A stretch of DNA of 64,000 nt from Dictyobacter formicarum (lineage in GTDB: Bacteria; Chloroflexota; Ktedonobacteria; Ktedonobacterales; Ktedonobacteraceae): the NCBI RefSeq assembly GCF_016587435.1, contig NZ_BNJJ01000017.1:153202-217201 (forward strand), given 5' to 3'. The translations under genes were made by a program, and so were the position numbers. Positions 42,856 to 52,129 of the stretch are shown here, in pieces (position 1 is the first letter of the stretch; each line of letters begins with the position of its first letter). The notes under the pieces are model-generated. The model did no database searches. It had not been told where the DNA came from and was given only the letters and a program-made list of their open reading frames with translations.

Positions 42856-44277
42856 ATGCCTGATACACTCAACCTTGAAGATATCCAGGGAATTATCATA
42901 CGAGGCTATGGCAATCTCACTGCTGCTTGTTACGTTTTGCTTGAAATTAGTGACCCTGGCTCTGCCAAAACCTGGCTAGGTTCGATAGTCAACACGATCA
43001 CCAATGGGCAAACCAGACCGGAAAATGATGCTCTTAATATCGCTTTTACTGCTTCCGGCTTAAAAAAGCTTGGTCTAGAACCAGAAGTATTGGCGATGTT
43101 CTCCAACGAATTTATTGATGGTATGACTATCCCACACCGCAGTCGCATCCTGGGTGATGTGGAAGAAAGCGCTCCAGAGCATTGGGTCTGGGGAGGGCTC
43201 ACCTCTCATTCCATTGATATGGTGCTTATGCTCTTTGCCAGAAACGACCAGGAACTCTTAGATAAGTACAATATGTACTTGAATACATTCCCAGCCCATG
43301 GACTTGTGGAAGTAAAGAAACTGGATACCGTCAACCTTGGATACTTAGAGCATTTTGGTTTCCATGATGGTATCTCGCAGCCTGCAATGACAGGATTGTC
43401 TGAGTCCGAGAGCCCCATGAATACAATACAAACGGGCGAATTTCTCTTAGGGTATCCAAATGAATATGGTCTCTATACAGATAGACCGTTGATTAAATCC
43501 ATTGCTGACCCACGGAGTCTACTTCCCCACGATGTAAGTGGCTCTGGTAACATGGACCTGGGTCGGAACGGCAGCTATCTCGTTTTTCGGCAACTGAGCC
43601 AGGATGTTCGTGGCTTCTGGACGTTTCTCGATCAAGCCACAAAGAATCGAGATGGTAGTAGCAACCCCACTGCTCGTACCAGGCTTGCATCAAAGATGAT
43701 TGGGCGATGGCCCAGTGGTGCTCCACTTGTGAAAGCGCCGGACGAGGATGATACGAAACTGGCGGACTTCAATGACTTTGGCTATCAGCAGACCGATCCC
43801 CACGGTTATAACTGTCCTATAGGTGCTCATATTCGTCGTGTTAATCCTCGAGACTCCTTGGAGCCTCAACCGGGTACCGAAAAATCCATCGCCGTAGGTA
43901 AGCGGCACCGTATCCTGCGTCGTGGACGCGAATATGGCCAACCGATCGACCCCAAGGATCTGTTTGATGACAATGGGTCAGTTGGAGAAGACCAGGATCG
44001 TGGACTTTATTTCATTTGCTTCTGTGCCAATATTGCCCGTCAATTCGAATTCATTCAGCATACCTGGGTTAACAACCCGAATTTCGATGGTCTTTATGAG
44101 GATGTTGATCCAATTCTAGGTGTTCATTCACCTGATAGAGGGACGTTTACTATACAGGCGAAACCTGTAAGGGAGCGGATAGTTGGTCTCCCAAGGTTTA
44201 TATTTGTCCGAGGCGGTGCTTACTTTTTTATGCCTGGTATCAACGCCGTTCGTTACCTGGCAAGCCTGGGCCGTTAG
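42856..44277 (+). CDS. DyP-type haem peroxidase
   Basis: A 473-residue dye-decolourising-type peroxidase. The diagnostic GxxDG appears as FGFHDGISQPAM with the catalytic Asp. The proximal His is in CPIGAHIRRVNPRD. The distal Arg region is RILRRGREYG. RGLYFICFCANIARQFEFIQ is the usual C-terminal helix. No Tat signal is seen, so it is cytosolic, or perhaps held by the membrane-associated neighbour. The length suits the larger D-type/YfeX-like class. It closes the cluster with the animal-type peroxidase, FAD oxidase, cupin and SnoaL genes, and is followed by a strong terminator. Confidence 0.9.
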   Translation: MPDTLNLEDIQGIIIRGYGNLTAACYVLLEISDPGSAKTWLGSIVNTITNGQTRPENDALNIAFTASGLKKLGLEPEVLAMFSNEFIDGMTIPHRSRILGDVEESAPEHWVWGGLTSHSIDMVLMLFARNDQELLDKYNMYLNTFPAHGLVEVKKLDTVNLGYLEHFGFHDGISQPAMTGLSESESPMNTIQTGEFLLGYPNEYGLYTDRPLIKSIADPRSLLPHDVSGSGNMDLGRNGSYLVFRQLSQDVRGFWTFLDQATKNRDGSSNPTARTRLASKMIGRWPSGAPLVKAPDEDDTKLADFNDFGYQQTDPHGYNCPIGAHIRRVNPRDSLEPQPGTEKSIAVGKRHRILRRGREYGQPIDPKDLFDDNGSVGEDQDRGLYFICFCANIARQFEFIQHTWVNNPNFDGLYEDVDPILGVHSPDRGTFTIQAKPVRERIVGLPRFIFVRGGAYFFMPGINAVRYLASLGR

Positions 44278-44313
44278 GATTGCTAACAGTTGCCAAATTG
44301 CTGTAATTACCAT

Positions 44314-44343
44314 GAGCTTGACCCACAAAAGCGGGTCAAGCTC
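44314..44343 (+). terminator. Terminator after the DyP gene
   Basis: GAGCTTGACCC (44314-44324) pairs perfectly with GGGTCAAGCTC (44333-44343) over an 8-base loop. Confidence 0.7.
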
Positions 44344-44349
44344 AGCCTC

Positions 44350-44440
44350 AACCACACGCTTCAGGCGTGGTTTCTTCGGAGACAGGCTACTGTACGGATG
44401 TTGCTCTCAGAAGCTTGTCTCCCTTTAGGGACAGGAGTGT
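44350..44440. mobile_element. Short IS200/IS605-like end pair without genes
   Basis: The left part, ACCACACGC-TTCAG-GCGTGG, forms an imperfect hairpin of the kind found at IS605-type left ends. The right part, GTCTCCCTTTAGGGACAGGAG, resembles their right-end hairpins. About 90 bases would make a gene-less derivative mobilisable by a TnpA elsewhere. The call rests on pattern memory only. Confidence 0.35.
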
Positions 44441-44470
44441 CACGCTAACAGTCTCCTCTATCATGATACC

Positions 44471-45163
44471 CTAGCGGACGCTGCCGGCTTCGACTGCATG
44501 CTGGTGAAGATCAATAACGCAGAATTTCCCCTCGGCCAGGCTTCCTGGTATCACCACTAAGGAGGTTCCTAGTATTTCATGCTTTAGTTCCTTGCCGCTT
44601 ACCAGCACGAGGCGTGGGTTATATGTTTTGATAAGCTCAGCAAGTACTTCGCTCCCTTGCTCATGGAAACCCTTGTGCTCCGGTAATGTGGTAAAGAGGA
44701 AGACTTTCTGGTAGTCTTTAAGCTCGCCCAGGAATTTTAGCTGGTATTCCACTTCCCAGCCTGGATAGCGCAGGGTTTCTCGCTCTTCACGTATCGTATG
44801 AGGGTCGTCTATTACCGTGCCACCTATTCCAGTAAAGACAATGTAGCCGGGAGCCATGGCAAAGGTAGCATGCACCCCTCGTAGATAAGGATAGACAATT
44901 TCAATATTTGCCGCTGCCCGTAGATACTCTTCAATGGGCACGTCCTCTGGCCCAGGAATGTAAAACGTGGGTAAACGGGCCGCTGCGAGCATCTTGAAGA
45001 GTTTGTTGTAGGGCCGATTCGTAGTGCCTTTAGAAGCCAGGCTTCCGAGAATCGCAATGGCTTCTACATCCATCTCGGCAACTTTCTTGACCAACCGCTC
45101 AACTTCTTCCAGATTGCCAAGAGGTTCTGATGCTGCCAATATTTTGTTTATATGCTTGCGCAT
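44471..45163 (-). CDS. Metallophosphoesterase-like protein with altered metal site
   Basis: A 230-residue protein with the calcineurin-like fold order. ILAASEPLGNLEEVERLVKK stands where active enzymes have DxHG. AIAILGSLASKG stands for GD. FYIPGPEDVPIEEYL stands for GNHE, and LVLVSGKELKHEIL for GHxH. Most canonical Asp, Asn and His ligands are changed, so hydrolysis is doubtful. Strand and loop spacing are well kept, so it is probably folded and perhaps regulatory. It is convergent with the DyP gene. Start at 45163 (GAGTT-rich, weak site). Confidence 0.65.
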   Translation of the reverse strand: MRKHINKILAASEPLGNLEEVERLVKKVAEMDVEAIAILGSLASKGTTNRPYNKLFKMLAAARLPTFYIPGPEDVPIEEYLRAAANIEIVYPYLRGVHATFAMAPGYIVFTGIGGTVIDDPHTIREERETLRYPGWEVEYQLKFLGELKDYQKVFLFTTLPEHKGFHEQGSEVLAELIKTYNPRLVLVSGKELKHEILGTSLVVIPGSLAEGKFCVIDLHQHAVEAGSVR

Positions 45164-45255
45164 CTTAAATAACTCCTCTTATACAATTGTGCTCATTTTT
45201 GTCACATCTTCCGTTGTCATGGAGAACTTTCGCCCTTGATTCGCACGCTTTACAG

Positions 45256-45354
45256 TCAGATATGCTGTTCGCGGCGGAAGATCCAAAAGATCGGATCGAT
45301 CAAGGCAGTCAGCACGACGCTGAAAACGATACTTGTCACAATGGGAAAAAGCAT
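45256..45354 (-). CDS. Possible 32-residue membrane peptide
   Basis: The frame MLFPIVTSIVFSVVLTALID continues to PIFWIFRREQHI, one hydrophobic helix with a basic tail. It lies in the gap 45164-45561 between two genes. The ribosome site is poor. It is listed because its shape matches the 39-residue protein at 5588, but it may be chance. Confidence 0.25.
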   Translation of the reverse strand: MLFPIVTSIVFSVVLTALIDPIFWIFRREQHI

Positions 45355-45561
45355 CACAACATTCGTTTTCTTATTCCTGTTTCTTCATTTTTTGTACCTC
45401 TCTCCTATGCACGATAGGCAAAGTAGAAAGTTTCACCTTCCAGGAAGATGACTACGAAGAGGAACAGGTTGTGTTGCATCGGTTCTTCATCTCCCTGGCT
45501 GATGATGGATAGCGATACATGAGCCAGGGATCGTTGTTGGCTCAGAACAAAGAAAGGCGAG

Positions 45562-46491
45562 TCACAGGAGTTGAGCGGTGATAAGGGCCTGGCGAACGCG
45601 CTCCACCTCTTCATTATTGAGACGGATCATGGGCCTGCCCACAACATTGGTCTCAATGATACCTCTCAGTTGCAGCGCGGTCTTGAAGGCTCCCATTGCC
45701 GAAGAGCCAGCGCCCATGCGTGTCAGGCCCACAGAGACGATATTGAAGAAGCGATAGAGGCGTTCCTGTTCTTTGCGAGCGGCCTGCCAGTCTCCCGCCT
45801 GGGCCGCCTGATACAGGCGAACATACCCTGAAGGATCGATATTTCCCAGGCCGGGTACCGCGCCGTTTGCACCTACCATCAGGGCGGCATCCACTAAGAG
45901 TTCCGAACCTGTGAAAATAAGGAAATCCGAATGGATGTTTTGTTTCGCCAGGATGAGGCCACGGAAATTGGCCTCATCCCCACTGCTATCCTTCAGGCCG
46001 CTGACAAGCTTCTCCTGGACCATACGCAAGAGCGTGGAGGCCTCGATCTTGCTATGAACGGCGACAGGGATGTCATAGGCCAGGAGCGGAATAGCAACGG
46101 CATCATGGACAGAGCGGAAATGCTCAAGGATTTCCGCCTGCCCTATACGTGTATAAAATGGGGCAGTGACGACCAGAGCATCAACGCCTGCTCGTTCAGC
46201 AGTTTTCGCATGCTCGACAACCCGGGCTGTCGTCATGTCGATTGTGCCCGCGATAACAGGTACCTGACCGGCTACAGTACGTACCGCGACCTCAAGTACT
46301 GTGGCGCGCTGTCTATCCGTGAGGAATGCCACCTCGCCGGTTGACCCCAGCACGAACAGGCCATGGACGCCAGCCTCCAGTTGAAACTCGATCAAACGCT
46401 GGAGTGAACGCGTATCGATTTCAAAGTCTTCTGTCATGGGGGTGCTGAGGGGTGGCACAATGCCGCCAAAATCTGCTGTAAGAGTGCCCAT
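45562..46491 (-). CDS. DapA/N-acetylneuraminate-lyase-family protein
   Basis: A 309-residue class I aldolase-type TIM barrel. The substrate loop is HGLFVLGSTGEVAFLTDRQR (GSTGE). The catalytic Tyr is in PLLAYDIPVAVHS, and the Schiff-base Lys in VSGLKDSSGD. Members act on 2-keto-3-deoxy sugar acids, N-acetylneuraminate or in lysine biosynthesis. Divergence from a GntR regulator favours a sugar-acid catabolic role over lysine synthesis. GGAAG lies before ATG 46491. Confidence 0.87.
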   Translation of the reverse strand: MGTLTADFGGIVPPLSTPMTEDFEIDTRSLQRLIEFQLEAGVHGLFVLGSTGEVAFLTDRQRATVLEVAVRTVAGQVPVIAGTIDMTTARVVEHAKTAERAGVDALVVTAPFYTRIGQAEILEHFRSVHDAVAIPLLAYDIPVAVHSKIEASTLLRMVQEKLVSGLKDSSGDEANFRGLILAKQNIHSDFLIFTGSELLVDAALMVGANGAVPGLGNIDPSGYVRLYQAAQAGDWQAARKEQERLYRFFNIVSVGLTRMGAGSSAMGAFKTALQLRGIIETNVVGRPMIRLNNEEVERVRQALITAQLL

Positions 46492-46691
46492 CGTTTATCT
46501 TCCTTAACTAGTATCGCTATGATAGATGTTTATGCTATTTGTTGTAGTGTTTAAGAGGCTACTACTTCATCGACTGGCTGATTACTCTGATTGATTTCTG
46601 GTAGCGTGTCGAATGACTCAACACCAGCGGTCCAGCGCAGAATGCGGCCAGGAACATTAAAGATGATGTGGTATAATGGTGTCACGCAGCG

Positions 46692-46750
46692 TTGTAGGAT
46701 GTCGTACGTCAACGATAAAAATACTATATCTTTTTGGTGTTGTCCTACAA
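46692..46750. promoter_or_regulatory. FadR-like sites in the lyase/GntR divergent region
   Basis: TTGTCCTACAA (46740-46750) is a TTGT-N3-ACAA dyad. TTGTAGGA (46692-46699) repeats its complement upstream, and a TATAAT lies near 46672. These are probable sites for the adjacent GntR protein in the 46492-46786 gap. Confidence 0.5.
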
Positions 46751-46795
46751 GTTGGTAAAGATCAGTGTACAACATACTAGAGAAGGATGCAAGGG

Positions 46796-47506
46796 GTGAC
46801 AGTTTCAAAATTTCCTGCACGCAGCGAGGCGTTGCAGCCAAATATACAAGAATATATTAAGCAATACATTATTGAGCATCGGCTGACTGCCGGCTCGCCA
46901 TTACCCGGTGAGGTAGAGATAGCCAACGCGCTTCATGTCAGCCGTAACGCAGTTCGCGAGGCGATAAAAGTGTTACAGACGCTGGGCATCGTCGAAACGC
47001 GGCATGGTCAGGGAACCTTTGTCGGTGATCTTTCGATGCAGGCGCTGGTCGCGGGTCTCTCGTTTCGCGTCTTATTTGATGCTCCACAGGATTTACGAAC
47101 TTTACGAGAATTATTGGAGATACGCCAGGTTCTGGAATGTAACCTGATAGCGCGTCTTCCACAGATCATCACACCGGCCCATCTGGCGGATCTGCGCTTG
47201 CTTGTGGCCCAGATGGAGGCGCGGGCGGCCCATGGAGAGTTATTTGCTGAAGAGGATCGAGCCTTTCACGAGATATTGTATCGACCGCTTGGCAACAACT
47301 TGATTATCCAACTCTTGCAGGCGTTCTGGGATATATTTCACGCAGTACGCGAGCAATTGCTAAGTTCGGCCGAGGACTCTATGCTCACGGTCAAAGTGCA
47401 TCAGACCATTGTGAACGCGCTCGCCGCGGGTGATGGCGAGGCCGCGTCGGCCGCTATGGTAGCGCACTTCGAAGGTATTCGCGCCAGGCTTGCCAACTCC
47501 CAGTGA
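46796..47506 (+). CDS. GntR-family regulator, FadR/FCD subfamily
   Basis: 236 residues from GTG 46796 (AGAAGG nine bases upstream); ATG 46787 is too close to that site. The winged helix is IKQYIIEHRLTAGSPLPGEV with VSRNAVREAIKVLQTLGIVE. The FCD domain includes LRELLEIRQVLECNLIARLP and LFAEEDRAFHEILYRPLGNN (metal His/Asp). It is divergent from the DapA/NAL-family gene and most likely controls it in response to a sugar acid. It is about as long as other FCD regulators. Confidence 0.88.
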   Translation: MTVSKFPARSEALQPNIQEYIKQYIIEHRLTAGSPLPGEVEIANALHVSRNAVREAIKVLQTLGIVETRHGQGTFVGDLSMQALVAGLSFRVLFDAPQDLRTLRELLEIRQVLECNLIARLPQIITPAHLADLRLLVAQMEARAAHGELFAEEDRAFHEILYRPLGNNLIIQLLQAFWDIFHAVREQLLSSAEDSMLTVKVHQTIVNALAAGDGEAASAAMVAHFEGIRARLANSQ

Positions 47507-47810
47507 CCGATCCAGACCGGCATCGAAGATGCCATCCTCAGGATAACAATTCAAGTAGAAGCGTCTGAAGGCCGAGCATAAGGTAGTATGTAGAGCAAAA
47601 ACTGTGAGTGACCTCGCAGGAGCACAGTGGAACTGGTGTGAAGCAATCAGCGTGATGAGAGTGTAGGAGAGCGTCTCTCAACGGTAAAAAGAGGAAAAGT
47701 CGAACCGCTCTGGGATAGAGGAGATGGACTTCCTGCTGAGGAGTGCTCTCAGTGGAGGGAAAAAGGTAAAAAACGAAGTAGCATGTTTTGCTTGTTGGAT
47801 GAGACACAGG

Positions 47811-50045
47811 ATGAAGGTGGATAGACTTTCGTTGTTCGTAATCGACCGGCCAGCACTTCTGAGAGGCATACGCATTACCGCGTCTGCTACGGTTCCTCTC
47901 ATTGTCGGCCAACAACTGGGGCAACCTGCTTTAGCTTTGATAGCCGCCCTCGGGGGGCTCTTCGTCGCGATATCTGACACCGATGGCTTCTTTCGCATTC
48001 AGATCCTCTCATTGATCGCGACAACAGTCGGTATCAGTACCGCGGCATTTATAGGTACGATCGCCGGAAACGTCCCCTGGCTCGCCATACTGTTAGCGTT
48101 GGCCGCATCTTTTGTAGTAGGACTTGCTGGTGCCTTTGGCAATACCGTTTCCCGAGCCAGTTTTCCTGTACTCATAACACTGCTAGTCATGCTGAGCCGT
48201 CCCGACAACGTGAGTTCTGCGCTGATTCGCAGTGAGGCGATGTTGCCAGGCGCCTGCTGGGCAATTGCACTTTCACTCTTGCTAGCACTCATACAACCAC
48301 TCCCGCCAAGGGAAAATGCTGTAGTCACCTACTATCGCTCAATTCAGGCGTTTTTAAAGAAGGCTGGGGAGGTCATTCTGCTCAGGCAGGATGAGCCTGG
48401 AGAGTGGGAAAAAGCTGCTCAGAATGAGCGAGCGGCGGCACTGGAGGCCCACCTTGCGGCCCATACGACGCCAGGCTCCAGGTTGTCTCCACTGGTCTAT
48501 AGCAGTGCGCAGGACCAGCACCTCTTCGCATTAACCCTGCTGGCAGATCGTTTGTTTGATACTGCGATTGTCCTCCTGGAAGACATTGAAAAGGTCGATA
48601 CCATCACATACGATGAGCACATACAGATCAGTATCAGACAGGCGTTACACTCTTTTCTGCACTCCCTGGAGGAGTGTATCCAGTTAATAGAAAACAAACA
48701 GACGGTTGAGCAGGTGCAGAACACACGTCAGCTTCAGCAAGCTATCGACCCACTCAGGCAGCAGGTGGCAGCAAAACAGCAGAAAACTGACGAGCAACTA
48801 TTGATGAATCATGCAGATCCATTCCAATTACAGCATATCATGCAGGATTTCGAGCAGGTACAAGAGATCTTGCAGGAGATAATCACCATTGAACAGCAGC
48901 CACTGGAAAGTAGCGAAGATGAACGCGACACAGCGCTATTGCGAGAATTTTCACAACTTAGCATGGCTTCTATCATCCAAAGGATACAAGATAATCTCAA
49001 TCCTCATTCATCTATCTTTCGTCACTCGCTGCGTCTTAGTCTTGCCACTACGCTGGCGGTTGCTCTCTATGAACTATTCCATCTCCCCTATGGTTACTGG
49101 ATTACCATCACCGTGGCAGTGGTTCTGCGACCACAATATGGAGCAACGCAACAACGAGTATTTCGGGGGATAGCGGCAACTGTCGCTGGAGGAATTATTG
49201 CCGCCTTGCTAATTGCGAGTGTGCACAATATGCTGGTTCTCTACCTGCTTCTCATCGTGTCAGGGATTATTTCCTACTCCCATTTTCCAAACTACTTTGG
49301 TCGTTTTTACCTTTTCCTCACACCGTTTATCCTTCTGTTGTTCGACATGCTATATCCCGGCACCTGGCAGACCGCGTTCATACGCATTCTCGATACGCTT
49401 ATTGGTGGCGCGCTGGCCTACCTGGTCTATACTTTGCTCTGGCCACGAGGAACACGGGTATATGTCTCAGATCTACTGGCGAACCTGATCCTGGCAAACC
49501 GTGATTGCTTACATCGTGTTGTAACAAACGTTCTGGAGCATCACGTCGATATAAAAAAGTTGCAGCAGGCCAGAGAGCATGTCAAAAGTAAATATGCAGC
49601 GCTTATTAGCGCCTATCAACAGTTACAGGATGAGCCGGAAAAAGTACGCGGAAATCTGACACTCATTGGGAACATGATGAGTTACAATCAGTATTTCTAT
49701 GATAACGTTACCTCGCTTGCGAACGAGTTGCAGCGCCTTTCAGATCGTTCATGTATCACAGATCTTCGATCGATAGCGCAGGAAATCGAAAACCTGCTAA
49801 CAATTGTGGCAAATGCTGTTCACAGCGAGCAGCAACTACCACAACCAGTGTCGCAACATGAGATTATACAGCGCCTGCAGGCAGAGCTTGCCAGGTTTCA
49901 GCCTGAACAGCCAACAGGTGTTGCCAATAACCAGAATGATACACGCTCATCAGGAAGGAAAGTGTGCCAGGTTGCGGTATACACATATCTCAAGCCCTTA
50001 ACCGACACAGCTATCCGTATGTATGCAGCGCTGGTGGAACGATAA
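47811..50045 (+). CDS. FUSC-family membrane protein
   Basis: 744 residues from ATG 47811 (ribosome site weak; ATG 47799 is possible). The architecture is duplicated: about six helices in residues 20-160 (IAALGGLFVAISDTDGFF, ILLALAASFVVGLAGAFG), then a soluble helical region (160-400) rich in Gln/Glu coiled coil. A second six-helix block follows at 400-540, ATTLAVALYELFHLPYGYWI, with TITVAVVLRPQYGATQQRVF and the family RGIAATVAGG motif. A C-terminal helical domain closes it. This matches the aromatic-acid exporter (AaeB/YccS, FUSC) group. It probably exports small acids or toxic compounds and is a singleton. Confidence 0.8.
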   Translation: MKVDRLSLFVIDRPALLRGIRITASATVPLIVGQQLGQPALALIAALGGLFVAISDTDGFFRIQILSLIATTVGISTAAFIGTIAGNVPWLAILLALAASFVVGLAGAFGNTVSRASFPVLITLLVMLSRPDNVSSALIRSEAMLPGACWAIALSLLLALIQPLPPRENAVVTYYRSIQAFLKKAGEVILLRQDEPGEWEKAAQNERAAALEAHLAAHTTPGSRLSPLVYSSAQDQHLFALTLLADRLFDTAIVLLEDIEKVDTITYDEHIQISIRQALHSFLHSLEECIQLIENKQTVEQVQNTRQLQQAIDPLRQQVAAKQQKTDEQLLMNHADPFQLQHIMQDFEQVQEILQEIITIEQQPLESSEDERDTALLREFSQLSMASIIQRIQDNLNPHSSIFRHSLRLSLATTLAVALYELFHLPYGYWITITVAVVLRPQYGATQQRVFRGIAATVAGGIIAALLIASVHNMLVLYLLLIVSGIISYSHFPNYFGRFYLFLTPFILLLFDMLYPGTWQTAFIRILDTLIGGALAYLVYTLLWPRGTRVYVSDLLANLILANRDCLHRVVTNVLEHHVDIKKLQQAREHVKSKYAALISAYQQLQDEPEKVRGNLTLIGNMMSYNQYFYDNVTSLANELQRLSDRSCITDLRSIAQEIENLLTIVANAVHSEQQLPQPVSQHEIIQRLQAELARFQPEQPTGVANNQNDTRSSGRKVCQVAVYTYLKPLTDTAIRMYAALVER

Positions 50046-50156
50046 TTTATTTCTATAGAGGATATATCTCTCTTGTAACAAAGTAGCCGACTGTATAAAA
50101 CTCAAGCGGATGACGAATATGCAAAGGTTGCCAGGAGGAAACGTGAGGGTTCATAT

Positions 50157-50412
50157 ATGTACCATTCTTTTGCCAGAGAAATCCATCAGAGCATGACATG
50201 TACGTTTTGTCACATCATCCGCAATGAAGAATAAGAGAGCCAGAGCGGTTTGCAAGGCTGAGCATGATATCAGTGTGCCCTCGCGGAAGAATCATTTTAC
50301 CAGGTACGTTACAGCCTCCAATCATTTCTTCCACTATTTCATTGCTCGTTTGCTTGAAGCTCGTTGCGTATCATGTGGGATGAGCCAGGTTGTCAAATTA
50401 CATGTTTGGTGA
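50157..50412 (+). pseudogene. HIT-family protein remnant
   Basis: The first frame reads FAREIHQSMTCTFCHIIRNE and ends at TAA 50232. A shifted frame continues RARAVCKAEHDISVPSRKNH, then RYVTASNHFFHYFIARLLEA. CTFCHIIRNEE and the AxxHF block match histidine-triad proteins, but the HxHxH triad is absent. A frameshifted, decayed copy is the best reading. The surrounding 50046-50521 has no other gene. Confidence 0.45.
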
Positions 50413-50521
50413 AACCTCACTTCCTTCCAGAACGTGTTTAGAAAACAGAAGCCTTTTTGCTCCACTGTAAAGCTTTTCATAGCACAACACAAGAGAGATA
50501 GACAACTAGCGGTATACTACT

Positions 50522-51703
50522 ATGGGTGGTAGAAGAATAAGACTGTATCTTTGGCATCCCAGAGCAACGGCTTACGATGCTACCATATACTTTCCCTGGT
50601 GGCATCAGCCTTTGTTCGGCTATTTAGTTGGACTCTTCCTTGTGGTTGTTACGGTGCTTGCAGACCAGCTGGTGAGATCACCTCATTTTATCTGGACGCC
50701 TTTTTGTCTGGTGACAGTCTTCGTTGGATTCATATGGGGAGTTGGTCCCGCGCTCGTCACACTAATATTTGGATTGCTTGGCTTCAACTTCTTTGTTGTT
50801 CCTCAATATCACTTACTTACCTTGAATATTGAGAACGATTTCATGCTATTTGTCCCCTTCGTATTTGCACAATTTATAATAGCTTTTCTCGCAGCTCAGC
50901 ATGAAGTACAATACAGGCGTGCCCTTCGAGCGAAGCAAGAGGTACAATCGTATGCGCAGGAACTAGCCGCTACCAATCAACAACTTGAGAGAGCCAACCA
51001 CCTCAAGGACCGTTTTGTCACACGCGCAGCACACGAATTAAGAACTCCTCTTACTACGATCTTAGGGGAAGCACAATTCGCATTGCGTCGCCTGAACAAG
51101 TTAGAAGAACCAACGACAGAATTGCTCCGCTGGAAGAAACATATTGAAAAGATTGAGGGACGAGCTCGCGGTTTGCATGCATTAATTGAAGAGTTGATTG
51201 ATCTTAGTAGTTTCCGTTCAGGGGAGGTCCAATTACGGTTAAGCACATGCGATTTTGAGAACCTCTGCCGTAAAGCCGTCGAGGATCTGCGTCCAGTTTC
51301 GAGGCGTTCTCTTGAGTTCAAGGGCCCTTCAGCCCCTGTCATCCTTCAAGCTGATAGCGAACGACTCTTCCAACTTGTCATCAATATCATAAGGAATGCC
51401 ATTCAGTATTCACAAGAAGACACTGTGATCCACGTCAGCATAAGCACAGAACCTTCCCATGTACTGCTCCAGGTTCATAATGATGCTCCTGCGCTTTCTC
51501 AAGAGCAACAAGAGCATCTTTTTGAGCCATTTTATCGTACTCCTTATGCTGAAACCATGTTCAGAGAAGGATGGGGACTTGGTCTCGCGACGAGTAAAGA
51601 AATTGTCGAGCGACATGGTGGGCGTATTTGGGTGGAATCATCTGAAGGAAAAGGCTTCACCTGTTTTGTGCAAATTCCTCTTGTTGGCTTCTCCTCTTCA
51701 TAG
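50522..51703 (+). CDS. Membrane sensor histidine kinase
   Basis: 393 residues. Residues 30-130 form a KdpD-like bundle of about four short helices (GYLVGLFLVVVTVLADQLV, FVGFIWGVGPALVTLIFGLL). A coiled coil (residues 140-165) leads to HisKA, RAAHELRTPLTTILGEAQFA, with the phosphoacceptor His. The ATPase domain holds the N box LVINIIRNAIQYS and the G2-type GWGLGLATSKEIVERHGGRI; the DxGxG G1 position reads HNDAPALSQEQQ and is changed. It ends in a normal F/G region. No response regulator is adjacent, so its partner is elsewhere. Signal unknown, probably the membrane or turgor. Confidence 0.85.
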   Translation: MGGRRIRLYLWHPRATAYDATIYFPWWHQPLFGYLVGLFLVVVTVLADQLVRSPHFIWTPFCLVTVFVGFIWGVGPALVTLIFGLLGFNFFVVPQYHLLTLNIENDFMLFVPFVFAQFIIAFLAAQHEVQYRRALRAKQEVQSYAQELAATNQQLERANHLKDRFVTRAAHELRTPLTTILGEAQFALRRLNKLEEPTTELLRWKKHIEKIEGRARGLHALIEELIDLSSFRSGEVQLRLSTCDFENLCRKAVEDLRPVSRRSLEFKGPSAPVILQADSERLFQLVINIIRNAIQYSQEDTVIHVSISTEPSHVLLQVHNDAPALSQEQQEHLFEPFYRTPYAETMFREGWGLGLATSKEIVERHGGRIWVESSEGKGFTCFVQIPLVGFSSS

Positions 51704-51852
51704 CGAGCTACGAGGCTATGGCAACGAGCGCACTCTCTACTCGTATTTCTTGGATTAACCCGACTTGTGATAATCCCTGCATTATAGGCTTTGTATTTGC
51801 TGTATGTGAAGACACGCCCCTTCATCCAAATTGTCCTGTTGGCCTTCAGCAA
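51690..51852 (-). pseudogene. C-terminal TnpB remnant
   Basis: The minus-strand frame contains YKAYNAGIITSRVNPRNTSR followed by ECARC. This is the zinc-finger entry of a TnpB nuclease (VNPRxTSxxCxxC). It is cut off at the kinase gene's 3' end and has no catalytic domain. It is a relic of an IS200/IS605-type element. Confidence 0.55.
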
Positions 51853-51926
51853 TCATGCCCGTTTTTCGTCGGTTGCGTGCGATGCGTCCGATTTTGTGGG
51901 ATCATTATAGTGCTTTTATCAATATA

Positions 51927-51947
51927 CATGATCCGTACTGGATCATG
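51927..51947. terminator. Small perfect hairpin CATGATCC-N5-GGATCATG
   Basis: An 8-bp stem followed by GAGTTTTTAT, in the AT-rich gap downstream of the kinase. It may be a terminator or a relic of the TnpB element. Confidence 0.35.
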
Positions 51948-52129
51948 AGTTTTTATGCTCATGATTTTATAAGTGCATAGAAATGCAATGTGATAATATA
52001 AAGATGTAAAGAATTGATCCTCACCATATGAACTTATCGACTTATTATTCCCGCTGTACCTTCGGGAATTGAACAAGCGGCATCTACATCGATACCACTG
52101 AAAGGATCAGCCCATTTCATCATTTGACC

